The notes under the pieces: model-generated
Databases searched by the model: none
The model's input: the letters and a program-made list of their open reading frames with translations, nothing else
Told to the model about the DNA's origin: nothing
Translations under genes and position numbers: made by a program
In this document: positions 26,229 to 35,703 of the stretch, one piece after another
Numbering within the stretch: position 1 is the stretch's first letter
How the letters are laid out: every line of letters starts with the position of its first letter
From: Chroococcidiopsis thermalis PCC 7203
Lineage (GTDB): Bacteria > Cyanobacteriota > Cyanobacteriia > Cyanobacteriales > Chroococcidiopsidaceae
Assembly: GCF_000317125.1 (NCBI RefSeq)
Contig: NC_019695.1
Location: 2,344,336-2,408,335 of the forward strand
Length of the DNA stretch: 64,000 bases
Direction: 5' to 3'

Positions 26229-26712
26229 AGACTTTCTGTTTCTCCCGATCTAGCTAGACTGTACCGAGGGATATAGCAGTTTTGTAAATTCGCGCTGTTG
26301 GAAAAATTCTTGTTTGAGCAATGTTTGCAACACTATTTACAAACAGATTGCCTCAACAACGCAACTGCAATATTTCGTTCATCATGATTCAATAATTGGG
26401 GTAAGCCATCCTGCCAGCGATAGAAGTAGTAACTGCTACCGTATCAATCGAAATACGTACTGAAGTGGGGAATTAAAACTACGTCGCGACTTACTTTCAT
26501 ATAAGTCAATATTCTTGCCCAAATGCACTGTGCAATCTAGCACAAAGCCTTGCTAGCAAGATCTTTTATAGAAAAATTGAATAATTCTATAGGGATATTT
26601 CTACTGATAGATAGCAAAGTTATAGATTTCAATTTAAATTTAAAAATACATCCCTATTACATAAAAAGAAATAAGCATTAAGTTCTAAGGGATCGAGGAA
26701 GTAAATTAGAAT
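26229..26712. other. 484-bp AT-rich divergent spacer
   Basis: No gene, repeat family or clear hairpin is visible. It should contain promoters of the lipoprotein gene (minus) and the membrane protein gene at 26713 (plus). The part from 26560 to 26700 is very AT-rich. Confidence 0.5.
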
Positions 26713-27360
26713 ATGGCATACGTCAATAGACCAACTAACGATGCTGTTTCTGAACGCACCGTTACCAACACTCCCGTTGTCGATTACCACGATCGCATTC
26801 GCTGGGGTCCAATTATTTCAGGTATCGTAATTGCAATAGCAACTCAGTTGATTTTAAGTGCTTTATTTGCAGCGATTGGCGCAACCAGCATTGCGGGTTC
26901 TGGCGCACCAAGAACAAACGCTGCTGATGTTGCTGGTAACGTGGGAATTTGGTCGGCTATTGGTTTGTTAATTTCTTTGTTAATTGGTGGCTGGGTGACA
27001 GCTCGTGGCTGTGGACCAATGAATCGCAGTACAGCTCTACTTAACGGTGCAATTCTTTGGGCGACTACTTTAGCTCTTAGCTCTTGGCTAGTAACCTCTG
27101 GAGTCGCGGGAGCTTTTGGTTTGGCAGCTTCTGCTGCTTCCAATGCGGCTGGAGTCATATCTAACCAAGTCCAAGGGGTTAATCCGCAAAACCTACCTAA
27201 TATCAGTGCAGAACAAGCTCGTGATATTGCTAATGCTACTGCTAGAAGCTTGTGGTGGTTCGTATTTGGTTCGTTACTGGGTTTAATTGCCTCGCTGATT
27301 GGTGCTGTTGTTGGAGCGCGTAGCCCTCGGAAAACTTATGTAGAGTCTAGTGTGAGATAG
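26713..27360 (+). CDS. Four-helix membrane protein, unknown function
   Basis: A 215-residue protein with a hydrophilic N-terminus containing DYHDRIRWGPIISG and about four membrane segments (about 35-58, 78-97, 110-135 and 180-203). The RxRWGPIxxG start and GGWVTARGCG between helices recur in bacterial membrane proteins related to stress-response genes, but I cannot name a function. Small residues (Ala, Gly, Ser) dominate the helices. It is monocistronic and ends before a T-tailed terminator. Confidence 0.82.
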   Translation: MAYVNRPTNDAVSERTVTNTPVVDYHDRIRWGPIISGIVIAIATQLILSALFAAIGATSIAGSGAPRTNAADVAGNVGIWSAIGLLISLLIGGWVTARGCGPMNRSTALLNGAILWATTLALSSWLVTSGVAGAFGLAASAASNAAGVISNQVQGVNPQNLPNISAEQARDIANATARSLWWFVFGSLLGLIASLIGAVVGARSPRKTYVESSVR

Positions 27361-27451
27361 GAAAAATAGTAGACATAAAAGTTCCTATTGCAATTCGTAT
27401 AGACCTTCCGTGAGAGCAATGAATTAAAAAAGTCAATTTGAGTGAAGGTTG

Positions 27452-27481
27452 ATAAGTTCGCAGGTGCGGACTTATTTTTTT
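27452..27481 (+). terminator. Intrinsic terminator
   Basis: ATAAGTTCGCA (27452-27462) pairs with TGCGGACTTAT (27465-27475), with one wobble and a GG loop, followed by seven T residues. It lies 91 bp after the stop of the membrane protein gene. The rest of the spacer up to 27725 holds no other gene. Confidence 0.85.
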
Positions 27482-27725
27482 AAGTACAGTTACGAGCTGA
27501 TTTGCCAAAATTGGGTTACTACCCCAAGGTGGCGATCGCCCTGCTCCATCGCTCTATTATTAAAATAATCTTAATTTATCCTCAGATCGCTTTGGAACAA
27601 GAGGTATATTAAGTTTTATTGGTAAGTAATTATAGCTATTGAATCATAGCGGAATTTAAATATCAAAGACCGTAGTTTAATAAAGCCTGTTTTTAACACA
27701 TTAAATTTATCTAGATTTTCATCTG

Positions 27726-28175
27726 ATGGACTTATCTACTCGTTTTGAAAAGAACGGTACTAAAAGTATTCTTGTCTGCGATGACGTTTACGACCACGCC
27801 TTGTTACTCCAGGTTATCTTGGAGGCTGAAGGTTATGAAGTTATACTTGCAGACTCGGGAGCAGCAGCGATCGCCCAGATAGAACGAGCAAAGCCTGACC
27901 TAGTTTTACTCGATCTGATGATGCCAGGAATAGATGGGATGGAAGTCGCGCGCTGTATGCGTCAAAATTATCGCAACGATCGCATACCAGTTATTCTAGT
28001 TGCACCTAGTCGTCGCGATTCTATTTCGGTTGAATGTCAGAAGTTAGTGAGTGGAATAGTCCACAAGCCAATTGAGTGGGAGGAATTAATTCCACAAGTA
28101 GAAGCGATCTTTGCTTCCCCGTTTCCTCTGAGTAGTCAAAGAAATTCCCGCAGCTTCTCTGTTATTTGTCAGTAA
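27726..28175 (+). CDS. Single-domain response regulator (CheY-like receiver)
   Basis: A 149-residue receiver domain without an output domain. The acidic pair is at ILVCDDVYDHA, the phosphorylation site is the first Asp of LDLMMPGIDGMEVA (about residue 62), and the conserved Lys is in VHKPIEW. The usual Thr/Ser at the end of beta-4 is replaced by Ala (VILVAPS), so the normal Thr/Tyr switch may not operate. No histidine kinase is adjacent. The start ATG 27726 gives a short leader (MDLSTRFEKNGTK) before the first strand. Confidence 0.9.
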   Translation: MDLSTRFEKNGTKSILVCDDVYDHALLLQVILEAEGYEVILADSGAAAIAQIERAKPDLVLLDLMMPGIDGMEVARCMRQNYRNDRIPVILVAPSRRDSISVECQKLVSGIVHKPIEWEELIPQVEAIFASPFPLSSQRNSRSFSVICQ

Positions 28176-28254
28176 ATCGAAAAAAATAAAACGGTACAAT
28201 GCTTCGCAGCGGCGTAGAAGCATAGGAGCGTGGCTTAAACGCCTAGACATGCTA

Positions 28255-28362
28255 TCAAAAGTGCTGCTCTTCGTTGTAAAACAAGACTTCCGCTAAAAGT
28301 GCTAAGCCCATCAGAACAATAAAGCAGAACACAAAAAACCAAAATAGTCCTAGTCCCATCAT
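28255..28362 (-). CDS. 35-residue single-helix membrane protein
   Basis: The frame starts ATG ATG at 28362 and ends at TGA 28255. The product is MMGLGLFWFF, then a continuous hydrophobic helix (VFCFIVLMGLALLAEVLF), then YNEEQHF. It follows the 60-residue membrane protein gene by 38 bp on the same strand, so the two probably form an operon. The length and composition resemble small accessory subunits of membrane complexes. Function unknown. Confidence 0.6.
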   Translation of the reverse strand: MMGLGLFWFFVFCFIVLMGLALLAEVLFYNEEQHF

Positions 28363-28400
28363 GGCGATCGCCTCCAACCAAGCTCGTAACTTACCTGGTT

Positions 28401-28583
28401 CTATTGCTCAAGCAGAGTCAACACCCACACTAGGATAACAACGGTAAACGGTACTACAGCCAAAAGAAATAAAATTTTTGGTGTCAGCCTGGGATTGTGC
28501 ATGACCGGGCTTAGAGTTGCTCGGACAGATTTATCCCAAAAATCAGAATTCCAGAACTTAGAATGTGAGTCTTGCTCTGCCAT
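28401..28583 (-). CDS. 60-residue single-helix membrane protein
   Basis: It starts at ATG 28583 after a strong ribosome site (AAGGAGGAGGAG directly upstream). The N-terminal 35 residues are polar with several Trp and Phe (FWNSDFWDKS), then comes NPRLTPKILFLLAVVPFTVV and a helix to the C-terminus (about 38-58). The order of polar N-tail and C-terminal helix is usual for small proteins of photosynthetic or respiratory complexes. I do not recognise it. The 35-residue membrane protein follows in the same operon. Confidence 0.75.
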   Translation of the reverse strand: MAEQDSHSKFWNSDFWDKSVRATLSPVMHNPRLTPKILFLLAVVPFTVVILVWVLTLLEQ

Positions 28584-28708
28584 CTCCTCCTCCTTGACTT
28601 TAGAAGAGATATATCTTTAAATTATCGATATTTTTCAGAGACGACTCGTGTTGAAATAAAAAGTAAAAATTGAAGGAGCGATCGCCTTGAGGAGATTTCA
28701 GCAGCAGG

Positions 28709-30127
28709 TTAGATCGTTTGTTCTAAAGCAGTTTGCAGATCTCTTGTCAGATCTGTAATAGCTTGCTTAGCACTGCGACGACTAGTTTGATATGTTTGCC
28801 AACGATCTGAAACTGAAATTGGTTCGCCTACTGTCATTTGTACTGATTGCTTACCCAGTCGAGGACGACGAACGGTACTACTACCTTTAATTCGGGCGAT
28901 CGTTTCCCACATTAACAAAGTTGTTTCGGCAAACCGCTCGATCGTCGGTTTCTCTCGAACGTACTTGCCCGTGACGGCGACAAAATTTTCTACGAGTCGC
29001 ATGTGCCACATTCTCAGGTTAGCTTCCTGGGCAATGCGATCGGCTAATCCTCGCTCTACAGGAGACAGGGCTTCTACTTGCTTAATATCTTCTCGATAAA
29101 TCCAATCCCAGCCCGCTTGTTCCAAACGACGACAACGTTCGATTGTACTACCTTGAGGGTGAAAGTGGAAATACTCCTCTGCTACTTTCAATGCCGCATC
29201 CATGAGTGCCTGCAACCGCGCTGCAAAATCTCGTTCGGAATCAGGTAGTTTTAATTCTGAATTATTTTCTGCTGCCACTGCATCGGTAGCAATTGCATTA
29301 GCTGAAATTGGCAATGTTTGACGGTAAAACCGAGTATAAAATTCTTCCATCAAAGACAGCAAGTGTTCGCCCAATCGATAAAGACGTTGGTAGAGGACTT
29401 CATCAGTTGAGGCATCTCCTCTTTCTCCCCCTTGCTTCAAACCACTATCTGCTTCCAATTCGCTCAATAGCTTTTCTAAAGGTTGCCAAGTAGGTTGAAC
29501 GTAGGAATACTTAATTCCAATTGGCACGATGAAAACTTGTTCGGCGCGTCCGGCATTCAGCAAATCTTCAACGCCCCAAAATCCTAACTGAGCAATCCCA
29601 GGTTCCAAAGGACTGACGATTTCACCGTGTCCGTTAGTGGCTCCTTCTGGAGCGACTGCCATTGGAAAGCTGCCGTTGACTAACAAATTTCGAGCTGTTC
29701 GCAACCCGAGCCGATCGACTTTGCCTCGATGAATGGGAATGCCACCCAAGTTGGAAAATAAACAACTCACATGCGCTCCCGCCCATAAAGGAATACCGCG
29801 ATCGTAGAGAAAATGTGCGTGAATTGGATGTGGCAGCGATATTTGCTGTTGGCGAGCTACCTGTGGTACTAGACGATGCAGTAAGTAAGCCATACAAAAT
29901 GGATCGTCAGGGCTGGGATGCCGGAACGCCATGATAAAACGAGTTTTTCCAGCCCCAAAAGCGCGATAAAGCTCGACTAAAACTTCTGTGTTTTCTGCTT
30001 GAATGCGAGTAATTGCTGTTTGCGATCGCAGCAAGACAGGTGACAGCAGTTGAGTTAGCCGCAAAACGAAGGGATTGAGAGCTGGAGGAATAAATTCTAA
30101 CGAAGGTTGGGCGCGAACCATTAACAA
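28709..30127 (-). CDS. PlsC-like glycerolipid acyltransferase
   Basis: A 472-residue acyltransferase of the PlsC/LPLAT superfamily that moves an acyl group to glycerol-3-phosphate or its monoacyl ester. The catalytic H(x)4D motif is HPSPDD (about 70-75). The later motifs are SNLGGIPIHRGK and VAPEGATNGHGE, the last corresponding to the phosphate-binding EGT region. The C-terminal 220 residues are a longer helical part typical of the cyanobacterial members. The start ATG 30127 (or the Met two codons on) precedes VRAQPSLEF. It is transcribed alone, divergent from the exopolysaccharide cluster. Whether it acts at sn-1 or sn-2 cannot be told. Confidence 0.87.
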   Translation of the reverse strand: MLMVRAQPSLEFIPPALNPFVLRLTQLLSPVLLRSQTAITRIQAENTEVLVELYRAFGAGKTRFIMAFRHPSPDDPFCMAYLLHRLVPQVARQQQISLPHPIHAHFLYDRGIPLWAGAHVSCLFSNLGGIPIHRGKVDRLGLRTARNLLVNGSFPMAVAPEGATNGHGEIVSPLEPGIAQLGFWGVEDLLNAGRAEQVFIVPIGIKYSYVQPTWQPLEKLLSELEADSGLKQGGERGDASTDEVLYQRLYRLGEHLLSLMEEFYTRFYRQTLPISANAIATDAVAAENNSELKLPDSERDFAARLQALMDAALKVAEEYFHFHPQGSTIERCRRLEQAGWDWIYREDIKQVEALSPVERGLADRIAQEANLRMWHMRLVENFVAVTGKYVREKPTIERFAETTLLMWETIARIKGSSTVRRPRLGKQSVQMTVGEPISVSDRWQTYQTSRRSAKQAITDLTRDLQTALEQTI

Positions 30128-30613
30128 ACCTTTGGAATCCCACTTGTTTTTATGCTAAACCATTCGTGCCGAAAGTTAGGTTGGGTAGCTGAAGTCAAAA
30201 GAGTTGCTACTTTCTCATGCTGCTAGATGCGTGCGATCGCGCATCCTGTTTCTACTGTTTGAGCAGAAATCATACAACTCATACATCAAGTTATACAGAT
30301 TCCCGAACGCGATCGCTAACAATCGGTTTGCATACTGTTATAAGTAGCGTACAGAGCAACAAGCACCGAGTAACAAGCAATGAATAAGTGTCTAAGTCTC
30401 ACCTTCAATTGTTAGCTAGTTAAAAGCTTTGGCAATTGTATTTAATCCTTGAATTCATCGCTAGTGGAATGGTTGAAAGCATTTACAAGCGTCGAGCCAA
30501 TAATGCTTTGTCCAATTGATACTCTCCCATTTACTGGATGCATCTCTACCCAAATTTCGTAAAGTCTTAAATCTTAGTACAGCATTTATCGCAAACTTTG
30601 AGGTAAAAAAAGC
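30128..30613. other. 486-bp divergent spacer upstream of the polysaccharide cluster
   Basis: No gene is visible. HIP1 sites occur at 30235 and 30309. The region should carry promoters for the acyltransferase (minus) and for the long plus-strand polysaccharide operon that starts at 30614. Confidence 0.55.
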
Positions 30614-32035
30614 ATGTCTACGGCTTTCTTAAATCAAGCTTCTCTCGATCTACGCGAACCTGTATTTGCCAAGATTAGGAAGGGTTCGTGGTGGCTGCGA
30701 TCGATCGCATTGGTAGCGACAGACTATACTCTTCTACTTCTTGCTTGGATCGTCTCGGAAAATTATGCTTATTGGAATTTCTCCGATCGCGCGCATGATT
30801 CTTGGCAGATGATATTACTAGCTGTTACCGTTCAAATAGTAGCACTAGCCCTTCAAGGTTCTTATCAGTTAGGAAAAAAGCGTTATCGATATCTAAATAT
30901 CATAAAAACGCTCATTTTTGCTCATGGATTAATACTACTATTTGGTTTTCGATCTCAGTCAATTTTTGATAGTAATCGTTCGACTCTGATTTTATCGTTA
31001 TTAACAAGCATCTTTTTTGTTTGCGCTGGAAGATTATCCGTTGATTTCTGTTTTAACCATCTTCATCAACGGAGAATTCTAGATCGCGATTCAGTTTTTG
31101 TGATTTGCGATCCTGAAAATTACGAACAATGCCTTACAACTATTAAGGAAGAAAATCGTTACACGATCCGTGGGATGGCAAGTCCTAAAGCATTAGATAG
31201 ATATTCGCGTCGAGAGACATTGGAACAGTTGAATAAATTAGGTATAACAGAAGTCTTTGTCTCTTGGGATGCAATTAAAAACAGAATGTTTCTACGCTGG
31301 CTGTTTCAAGCATCTGGGATAGCACTGCATATTTTACCAATGGAGTTAAAGCCAATTTATAGAGACATTGAGTTTAAAAAGATTGGAGGAATGACCTGTC
31401 TAAGTTTTGACTGCCCGGTAATTACTGGAAAAGATTTTTGGCTGAAGCGAATCATGGATTTTATTGCTGCTGCTTTATTTATCGCTTTCACCTTTCCCAT
31501 TTACATCGCGATCGCTATAGCTATCAAACTAGATTCTCCCGGTTCAATATTTTTCAAACAAACTCGTATAGGTCTACATGGAAAACCATTTCAAGTGTGG
31601 AAATTCCGTACCATGAAGGCTGATGCAGAAAAATTTCAAAAAGAGTTAGAAGCTTTAAACAACACCAAAGATGGAATTTTATTTAAAATAAAAGACGACC
31701 CTCGCATTACTCGAATTGGTAAATTTCTCCGTCGTTACAGCTTAGATGAATTACCACAACTGTTTAACGTTCTGTTGGGAGAAATGAGTTTAGTTGGTCC
31801 CCGCCCTTTGCCAATTAGAGATGTAGAAAAGTTTTCCGAGCAACATTTTATCCGACAAGAAGTTTTACCTGGTGTTACAGGTCTTTGGCAAGTTTCAGGT
31901 CGTTCTAACATCTTAGATTTCGATCAAGTTATAAAGCTCGATCTCAACTACATTGAAAATTGGTCGCTTGGCTTAGATTTTGAGATCGTACTCAAAACAG
32001 TGCAGGTAGTTTTGAAGAAAGAGGGCGCTTACTAA
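30614..32035 (+). CDS. Priming polyprenyl-phosphate phosphoglycosyl transferase (WbaP/ExoY type)
   Basis: It starts polysaccharide assembly by transferring a sugar-1-phosphate to undecaprenyl phosphate. The 473 residues have four N-terminal membrane segments, a CoA-binding-like central domain and the C-terminal bacterial sugar transferase domain: KRIMDFIAA membrane re-entrant helix, [45 protein letters not shown] and [12 protein letters not shown]. All catalytic motifs (the DE of LDELPQ) are present. It is the first gene of the cluster and probably defines its function. The sugar is not predictable. Confidence 0.95.
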   Translation: MSTAFLNQASLDLREPVFAKIRKGSWWLRSIALVATDYTLLLLAWIVSENYAYWNFSDRAHDSWQMILLAVTVQIVALALQGSYQLGKKRYRYLNIIKTLIFAHGLILLFGFRSQSIFDSNRSTLILSLLTSIFFVCAGRLSVDFCFNHLHQRRILDRDSVFVICDPENYEQCLTTIKEENRYTIRGMASPKALDRYSRRETLEQLNKLGITEVFVSWDAIKNRMFLRWLFQASGIALHILPMELKPIYRDIEFKKIGGMTCLSFDCPVITGKDFWLKRIMDFIAAALFIAFTFPIYIAIAIAIKLDSPGSIFFKQTRIGLHGKPFQVWKFRTMKADAEKFQKELEALNNTKDGILFKIKDDPRITRIGKFLRRYSLDELPQLFNVLLGEMSLVGPRPLPIRDVEKFSEQHFIRQEVLPGVTGLWQVSGRSNILDFDQVIKLDLNYIENWSLGLDFEIVLKTVQVVLKKEGAY

Positions 32036-32100
32036 AAATTGTATATACCGATACAGATTAGAAAAAGAAAAATCAGTAGAAGTACGATTGAGAAAGTATT

Positions 32101-35100
32101 ATGTTTACTAAAAAAGATTTTGAACCATCGGTTTCGATCCAGTCTTCACTCGCTTACTGGAAACAACAATTAGCAGGTGTGTCACCTTTGTTATCACTCC
32201 CTACCGATCGACCGCGACGCACAGATAGAACTTATCTAGGTAGTTCTCAATCGTTTGTGCTGTCTCGAAAATTAACAGCCGCACTCAGCTTATTAAGCAG
32301 ACAGGAAGGTGTCACCTTATTTACAACTTTACTAGCAGCATTTGATACATTGCTTTACCGCTATACAGGTACGGAAGATATCATAGTAGGTTCTCCTGTT
32401 GTCAACCAAAATTATTCCTCGATAGACTTGACTTTTATTAATGCTCTAGTTCTTCGCACCGACCTGTCTGGAAACCCCAGTTTTCGACAATTACTAGAGC
32501 GAGTACGGAAAGTTATTTCGTCAGCGCAAAATCATCAAAATGTCCCTCTTTCAATCTTAATAACAGAATTAAATTTGGAGGTAGACCCAAGTTATTCACC
32601 TTTATTTCAAGTAACATTTACTTTTAACGAAAATGTTTTTTTACAAGACATCGAGCTTTCTAGCTTGGCTACAAGTCCTTGGGGAATAGAAGATAACACA
32701 GCAAAGATGGATCTAGCTTTGTTAGTAGAACAAAATAGTCAAGGATTAAGGGGAAAGTGGTTATATAACGCTAGTTTATTTGATTCAGGCACGATCGATC
32801 GGCTGAACGGGCATTTCCAGACTTTACTAGCAAGTATAGTTGCTAACCCACAACAGCCCATTTCTGAATTATCTCTTCTAACTACAAAAGAGCAACAGCA
32901 GCTACTCGTAGAATTCAATAACACCCAGACAGACTATCCCCGAGATAAATGCATCCATCAGTTATTTGAGCAGCAGGTAGTACAAAATCCAGAAAGAGTT
33001 GCTGCGATCTTTGAAGAACAACAGTTAACCTACGGCGAGTTGAATGCAAAAGCCAACCGACTAGCTTGTTATTTACAACAACATGGTGTAAGTCCCGATG
33101 TTTTAGTGGGTTTGTACGTAGAGCGATCGCTCTTAATGATGGTGGCGTTGCTGGGAATTCACAAGGCAGGCGGTGCTTACGTTCCCCTCGATCCTAATTT
33201 TCCACCAGAACGCATCAGCTTCATGCTGCAAGATTCCCAAGCTCCGGTTATCGTGACACAGCAGAAGCTAATACCAAATCTGGTTGTCGAACCAAATGTG
33301 CGAATTATCGCGATCGATACGATGTGGGATGAGATTGAGCAACAGGCGATCGCCAATCCCGATAGTGGCGTGAAGCTAGAAAACTTGAGCTATGTTATCT
33401 ATACCTCTGGTTCTACAGGTAAGCCGAAGGGCGTGATGGTAGAACACCGTAATGTAGTCAATTTCTTTACGGGAATGGATGGAGCGATCGAGCATAACCC
33501 TCCTGGGGTCTGGTTAGCGGTTACGAGTTTGTCCTTTGATATTTCGGTTTTAGAGCTGTTTTGGACGCTGGCGCGAGGATTTAAGGTCGTCATCTACGAT
33601 CCCAAGAAAGAGCGTACCGCTACTGTCAAACCGTCATCGCTCCAGAATGCAGACATGTCAGTTGATACCGATCTGGTTTTGTCTCAACTACCACTACTCG
33701 ATCGCGTTAAGGTACAGTCCAATCTGCCCGTGACTGAAGCCGCAACACAGAACCACTCTGTGGCTGGACTGATCGCTCGCCATCAAGTGACACACCTGCA
33801 ATGCACTCCATCAATGGCGGGTTTATTAATTGCCGATCCCCCTACCCGCAGAGCGATGAGACAGTTGCGTCAGATGATGGTTGGTGGCGAAGCTCTGACC
33901 GAAGCCTTAGCGCTTCAACTCCAGCAGATTGTCGCAGGACAAATTCACAATATGTACGGTCCTACAGAAACTGCTATTTGGTCGGCAACTCATACGCTGA
34001 CGCAAGTGAATGGAATCGTTCCCGTCGGTCGTCCAATTGCCAACACCGAACTGTATATTTTAGATAAGAACGGTCAACCGGTTCCCGTAGGAGTCGCAGG
34101 CGAACTCCTAATCGGGGGCGAAGGTGTGACTCGCGGTTATCTGAACAGACTGGAGTTAACCCAAGAGCGGTTTATTCCCAATCCTTTCAGTCAAAATCCG
34201 ACAGATCGTCTCTACCGCACTGGAGACTTAGCGCGCTATCGGATGAATGGTAATGTAGAATTTCTCGGTCGCATCGACTTTCAAGTGAAAGTGCGGGGCT
34301 ATCGCATCGAATTAGGGGAAATTGAAACAATTTTGAGTCGCCACGAGGCAGTTCGAGAAGCAGTCATTGTTGTTCGCGAAGATGTACCGGGTGACAAGCG
34401 CCTGGTTGCCTACGTACTACCACAGCTAGGACAACAGCCTGTCAATGCACAGTTGCGAGAATATTTACTGGCTCAGTTGCCTGAATACATGGTTCCCTCA
34501 AACTTTGTGATGTTGGAGGCTTTTCCCCTCACACCGAATAATAAAGTCGATCGCAAAGCTTTACCAGCATTGGTGCAGGTTCGGCAACAACTAAAAGAAA
34601 CATTTGTAGCTACTCAAGATGAGTTGGAGCTGAAGCTAACGAAAATTTGGGAAAAGGTTTTAGGCATTCAACCTATTAGCTTGAAACACAACTTCTTTGA
34701 ATTAGGAGGCAACTCGCTAATAGCTGTACGCCTATTTGCTGAAATTGAAAAAACTTGGAGTCGAAACCTTCCTTTGGCTACCCTTTTTGAGCGACCCACA
34801 GTTGAGAAACTTGCCGATCTTCTGCGTCAGGAAGAATCTTCAGTTGTTTGGTCGTCACTTGTGCCAATTCAACCCAATGGCTCGAAACCACCTTTGTTCT
34901 GCATTCATGAAATGATTGGTGACGTTCTAAAGTATTATCCTTTAGCAAATTATTTGGGTTGCGAACAACCAGTTTATGGACTACGAGCGCAAGGACTAGA
35001 TGGTAAACAAGAGCCTCTTCGCCGAGTTGAAGATATGGCGAACCACTATATCGATGAGATCCGCAGCTTTCAGCCTAATGGTCCTTATTTTTTAGCAGGA

Positions 35101-35661
35101 TTCTCGTTTGGTGGACTAGTGGCATTTGAGATGGCTAGGACACTTCATGCTCAAGGACAGAAAGTAGCTCTACTAGCATTATTCGATACTAGCTCTCCTA
35201 ACTTGGTAGAAACTAATCGATCGCTTGTTAAATTCATGCGAGTTCATTTAAGTAATCTTTGGCAACTCAAATCTAAAGAAAAATTAGGATACGTTGAGAA
35301 TTGGGTGCAGTGGAAGTTGCACAAGGGAAGTTACAAAGACTTTATATCTAGGCGTTTATCCGATCCACTCAAAAATGGCAAAGTCATTGACTATAATTTC
35401 CAAGCTGTTAAAGAATATATCCCCCAAGTTTACCCAAAACAAGGAAAAGTTACTCTCTTTCGTTGCAAAGTACAGGATGTAAAATTTGCCGATCGTTCTG
35501 ATTTGGGTTGGGGTGAATTGATATCTAATGGCTTAGAAATCGAGCATATTCCTGGAGATCATCTTAGTTTGTTAAAGGAACCTGTTGTCCAATTGGTTGC
35601 TGAAAAATTGAAGTTTTATCTAGAGCAAGCTCAAACAGAGAAATTATTATCGATTGATTAA
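32101..35661 (+). CDS. Non-ribosomal peptide synthetase, half C - A - PCP - TE
   Basis: A 1186-residue one-module NRPS inside a polysaccharide cluster. Residues 15-265 match only the C-terminal lobe of a condensation domain (starting SLAYWKQQLAG); the N-terminal lobe with HHxxxDG is absent, so normal condensation is not expected. The adenylation domain (about 285-820) has YTSGSTGKPKG (434-444), FDIS (479-482), YGPTE (619-623), YRTGD and NKVDRK with Lys819. The PCP has LGGNS with Ser872. A type I thioesterase follows: GFSFG (Ser1002), Asp1029 and His in PGDHLSLL. Residues 498-560 form a short linker where related enzymes carry a luciferase-like monooxygenase. It may load and release one amino acid. 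The substrate code could not be read reliably. Confidence 0.93.
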   Translation: MFTKKDFEPSVSIQSSLAYWKQQLAGVSPLLSLPTDRPRRTDRTYLGSSQSFVLSRKLTAALSLLSRQEGVTLFTTLLAAFDTLLYRYTGTEDIIVGSPVVNQNYSSIDLTFINALVLRTDLSGNPSFRQLLERVRKVISSAQNHQNVPLSILITELNLEVDPSYSPLFQVTFTFNENVFLQDIELSSLATSPWGIEDNTAKMDLALLVEQNSQGLRGKWLYNASLFDSGTIDRLNGHFQTLLASIVANPQQPISELSLLTTKEQQQLLVEFNNTQTDYPRDKCIHQLFEQQVVQNPERVAAIFEEQQLTYGELNAKANRLACYLQQHGVSPDVLVGLYVERSLLMMVALLGIHKAGGAYVPLDPNFPPERISFMLQDSQAPVIVTQQKLIPNLVVEPNVRIIAIDTMWDEIEQQAIANPDSGVKLENLSYVIYTSGSTGKPKGVMVEHRNVVNFFTGMDGAIEHNPPGVWLAVTSLSFDISVLELFWTLARGFKVVIYDPKKERTATVKPSSLQNADMSVDTDLVLSQLPLLDRVKVQSNLPVTEAATQNHSVAGLIARHQVTHLQCTPSMAGLLIADPPTRRAMRQLRQMMVGGEALTEALALQLQQIVAGQIHNMYGPTETAIWSATHTLTQVNGIVPVGRPIANTELYILDKNGQPVPVGVAGELLIGGEGVTRGYLNRLELTQERFIPNPFSQNPTDRLYRTGDLARYRMNGNVEFLGRIDFQVKVRGYRIELGEIETILSRHEAVREAVIVVREDVPGDKRLVAYVLPQLGQQPVNAQLREYLLAQLPEYMVPSNFVMLEAFPLTPNNKVDRKALPALVQVRQQLKETFVATQDELELKLTKIWEKVLGIQPISLKHNFFELGGNSLIAVRLFAEIEKTWSRNLPLATLFERPTVEKLADLLRQEESSVVWSSLVPIQPNGSKPPLFCIHEMIGDVLKYYPLANYLGCEQPVYGLRAQGLDGKQEPLRRVEDMANHYIDEIRSFQPNGPYFLAGFSFGGLVAFEMARTLHAQGQKVALLALFDTSSPNLVETNRSLVKFMRVHLSNLWQLKSKEKLGYVENWVQWKLHKGSYKDFISRRLSDPLKNGKVIDYNFQAVKEYIPQVYPKQGKVTLFRCKVQDVKFADRSDLGWGELISNGLEIEHIPGDHLSLLKEPVVQLVAEKLKFYLEQAQTEKLLSID

Positions 35662-35703
35662 CCTATCAGCTAGCTTGATTTATCTCAAAATAGTCAATTA
35701 ATA

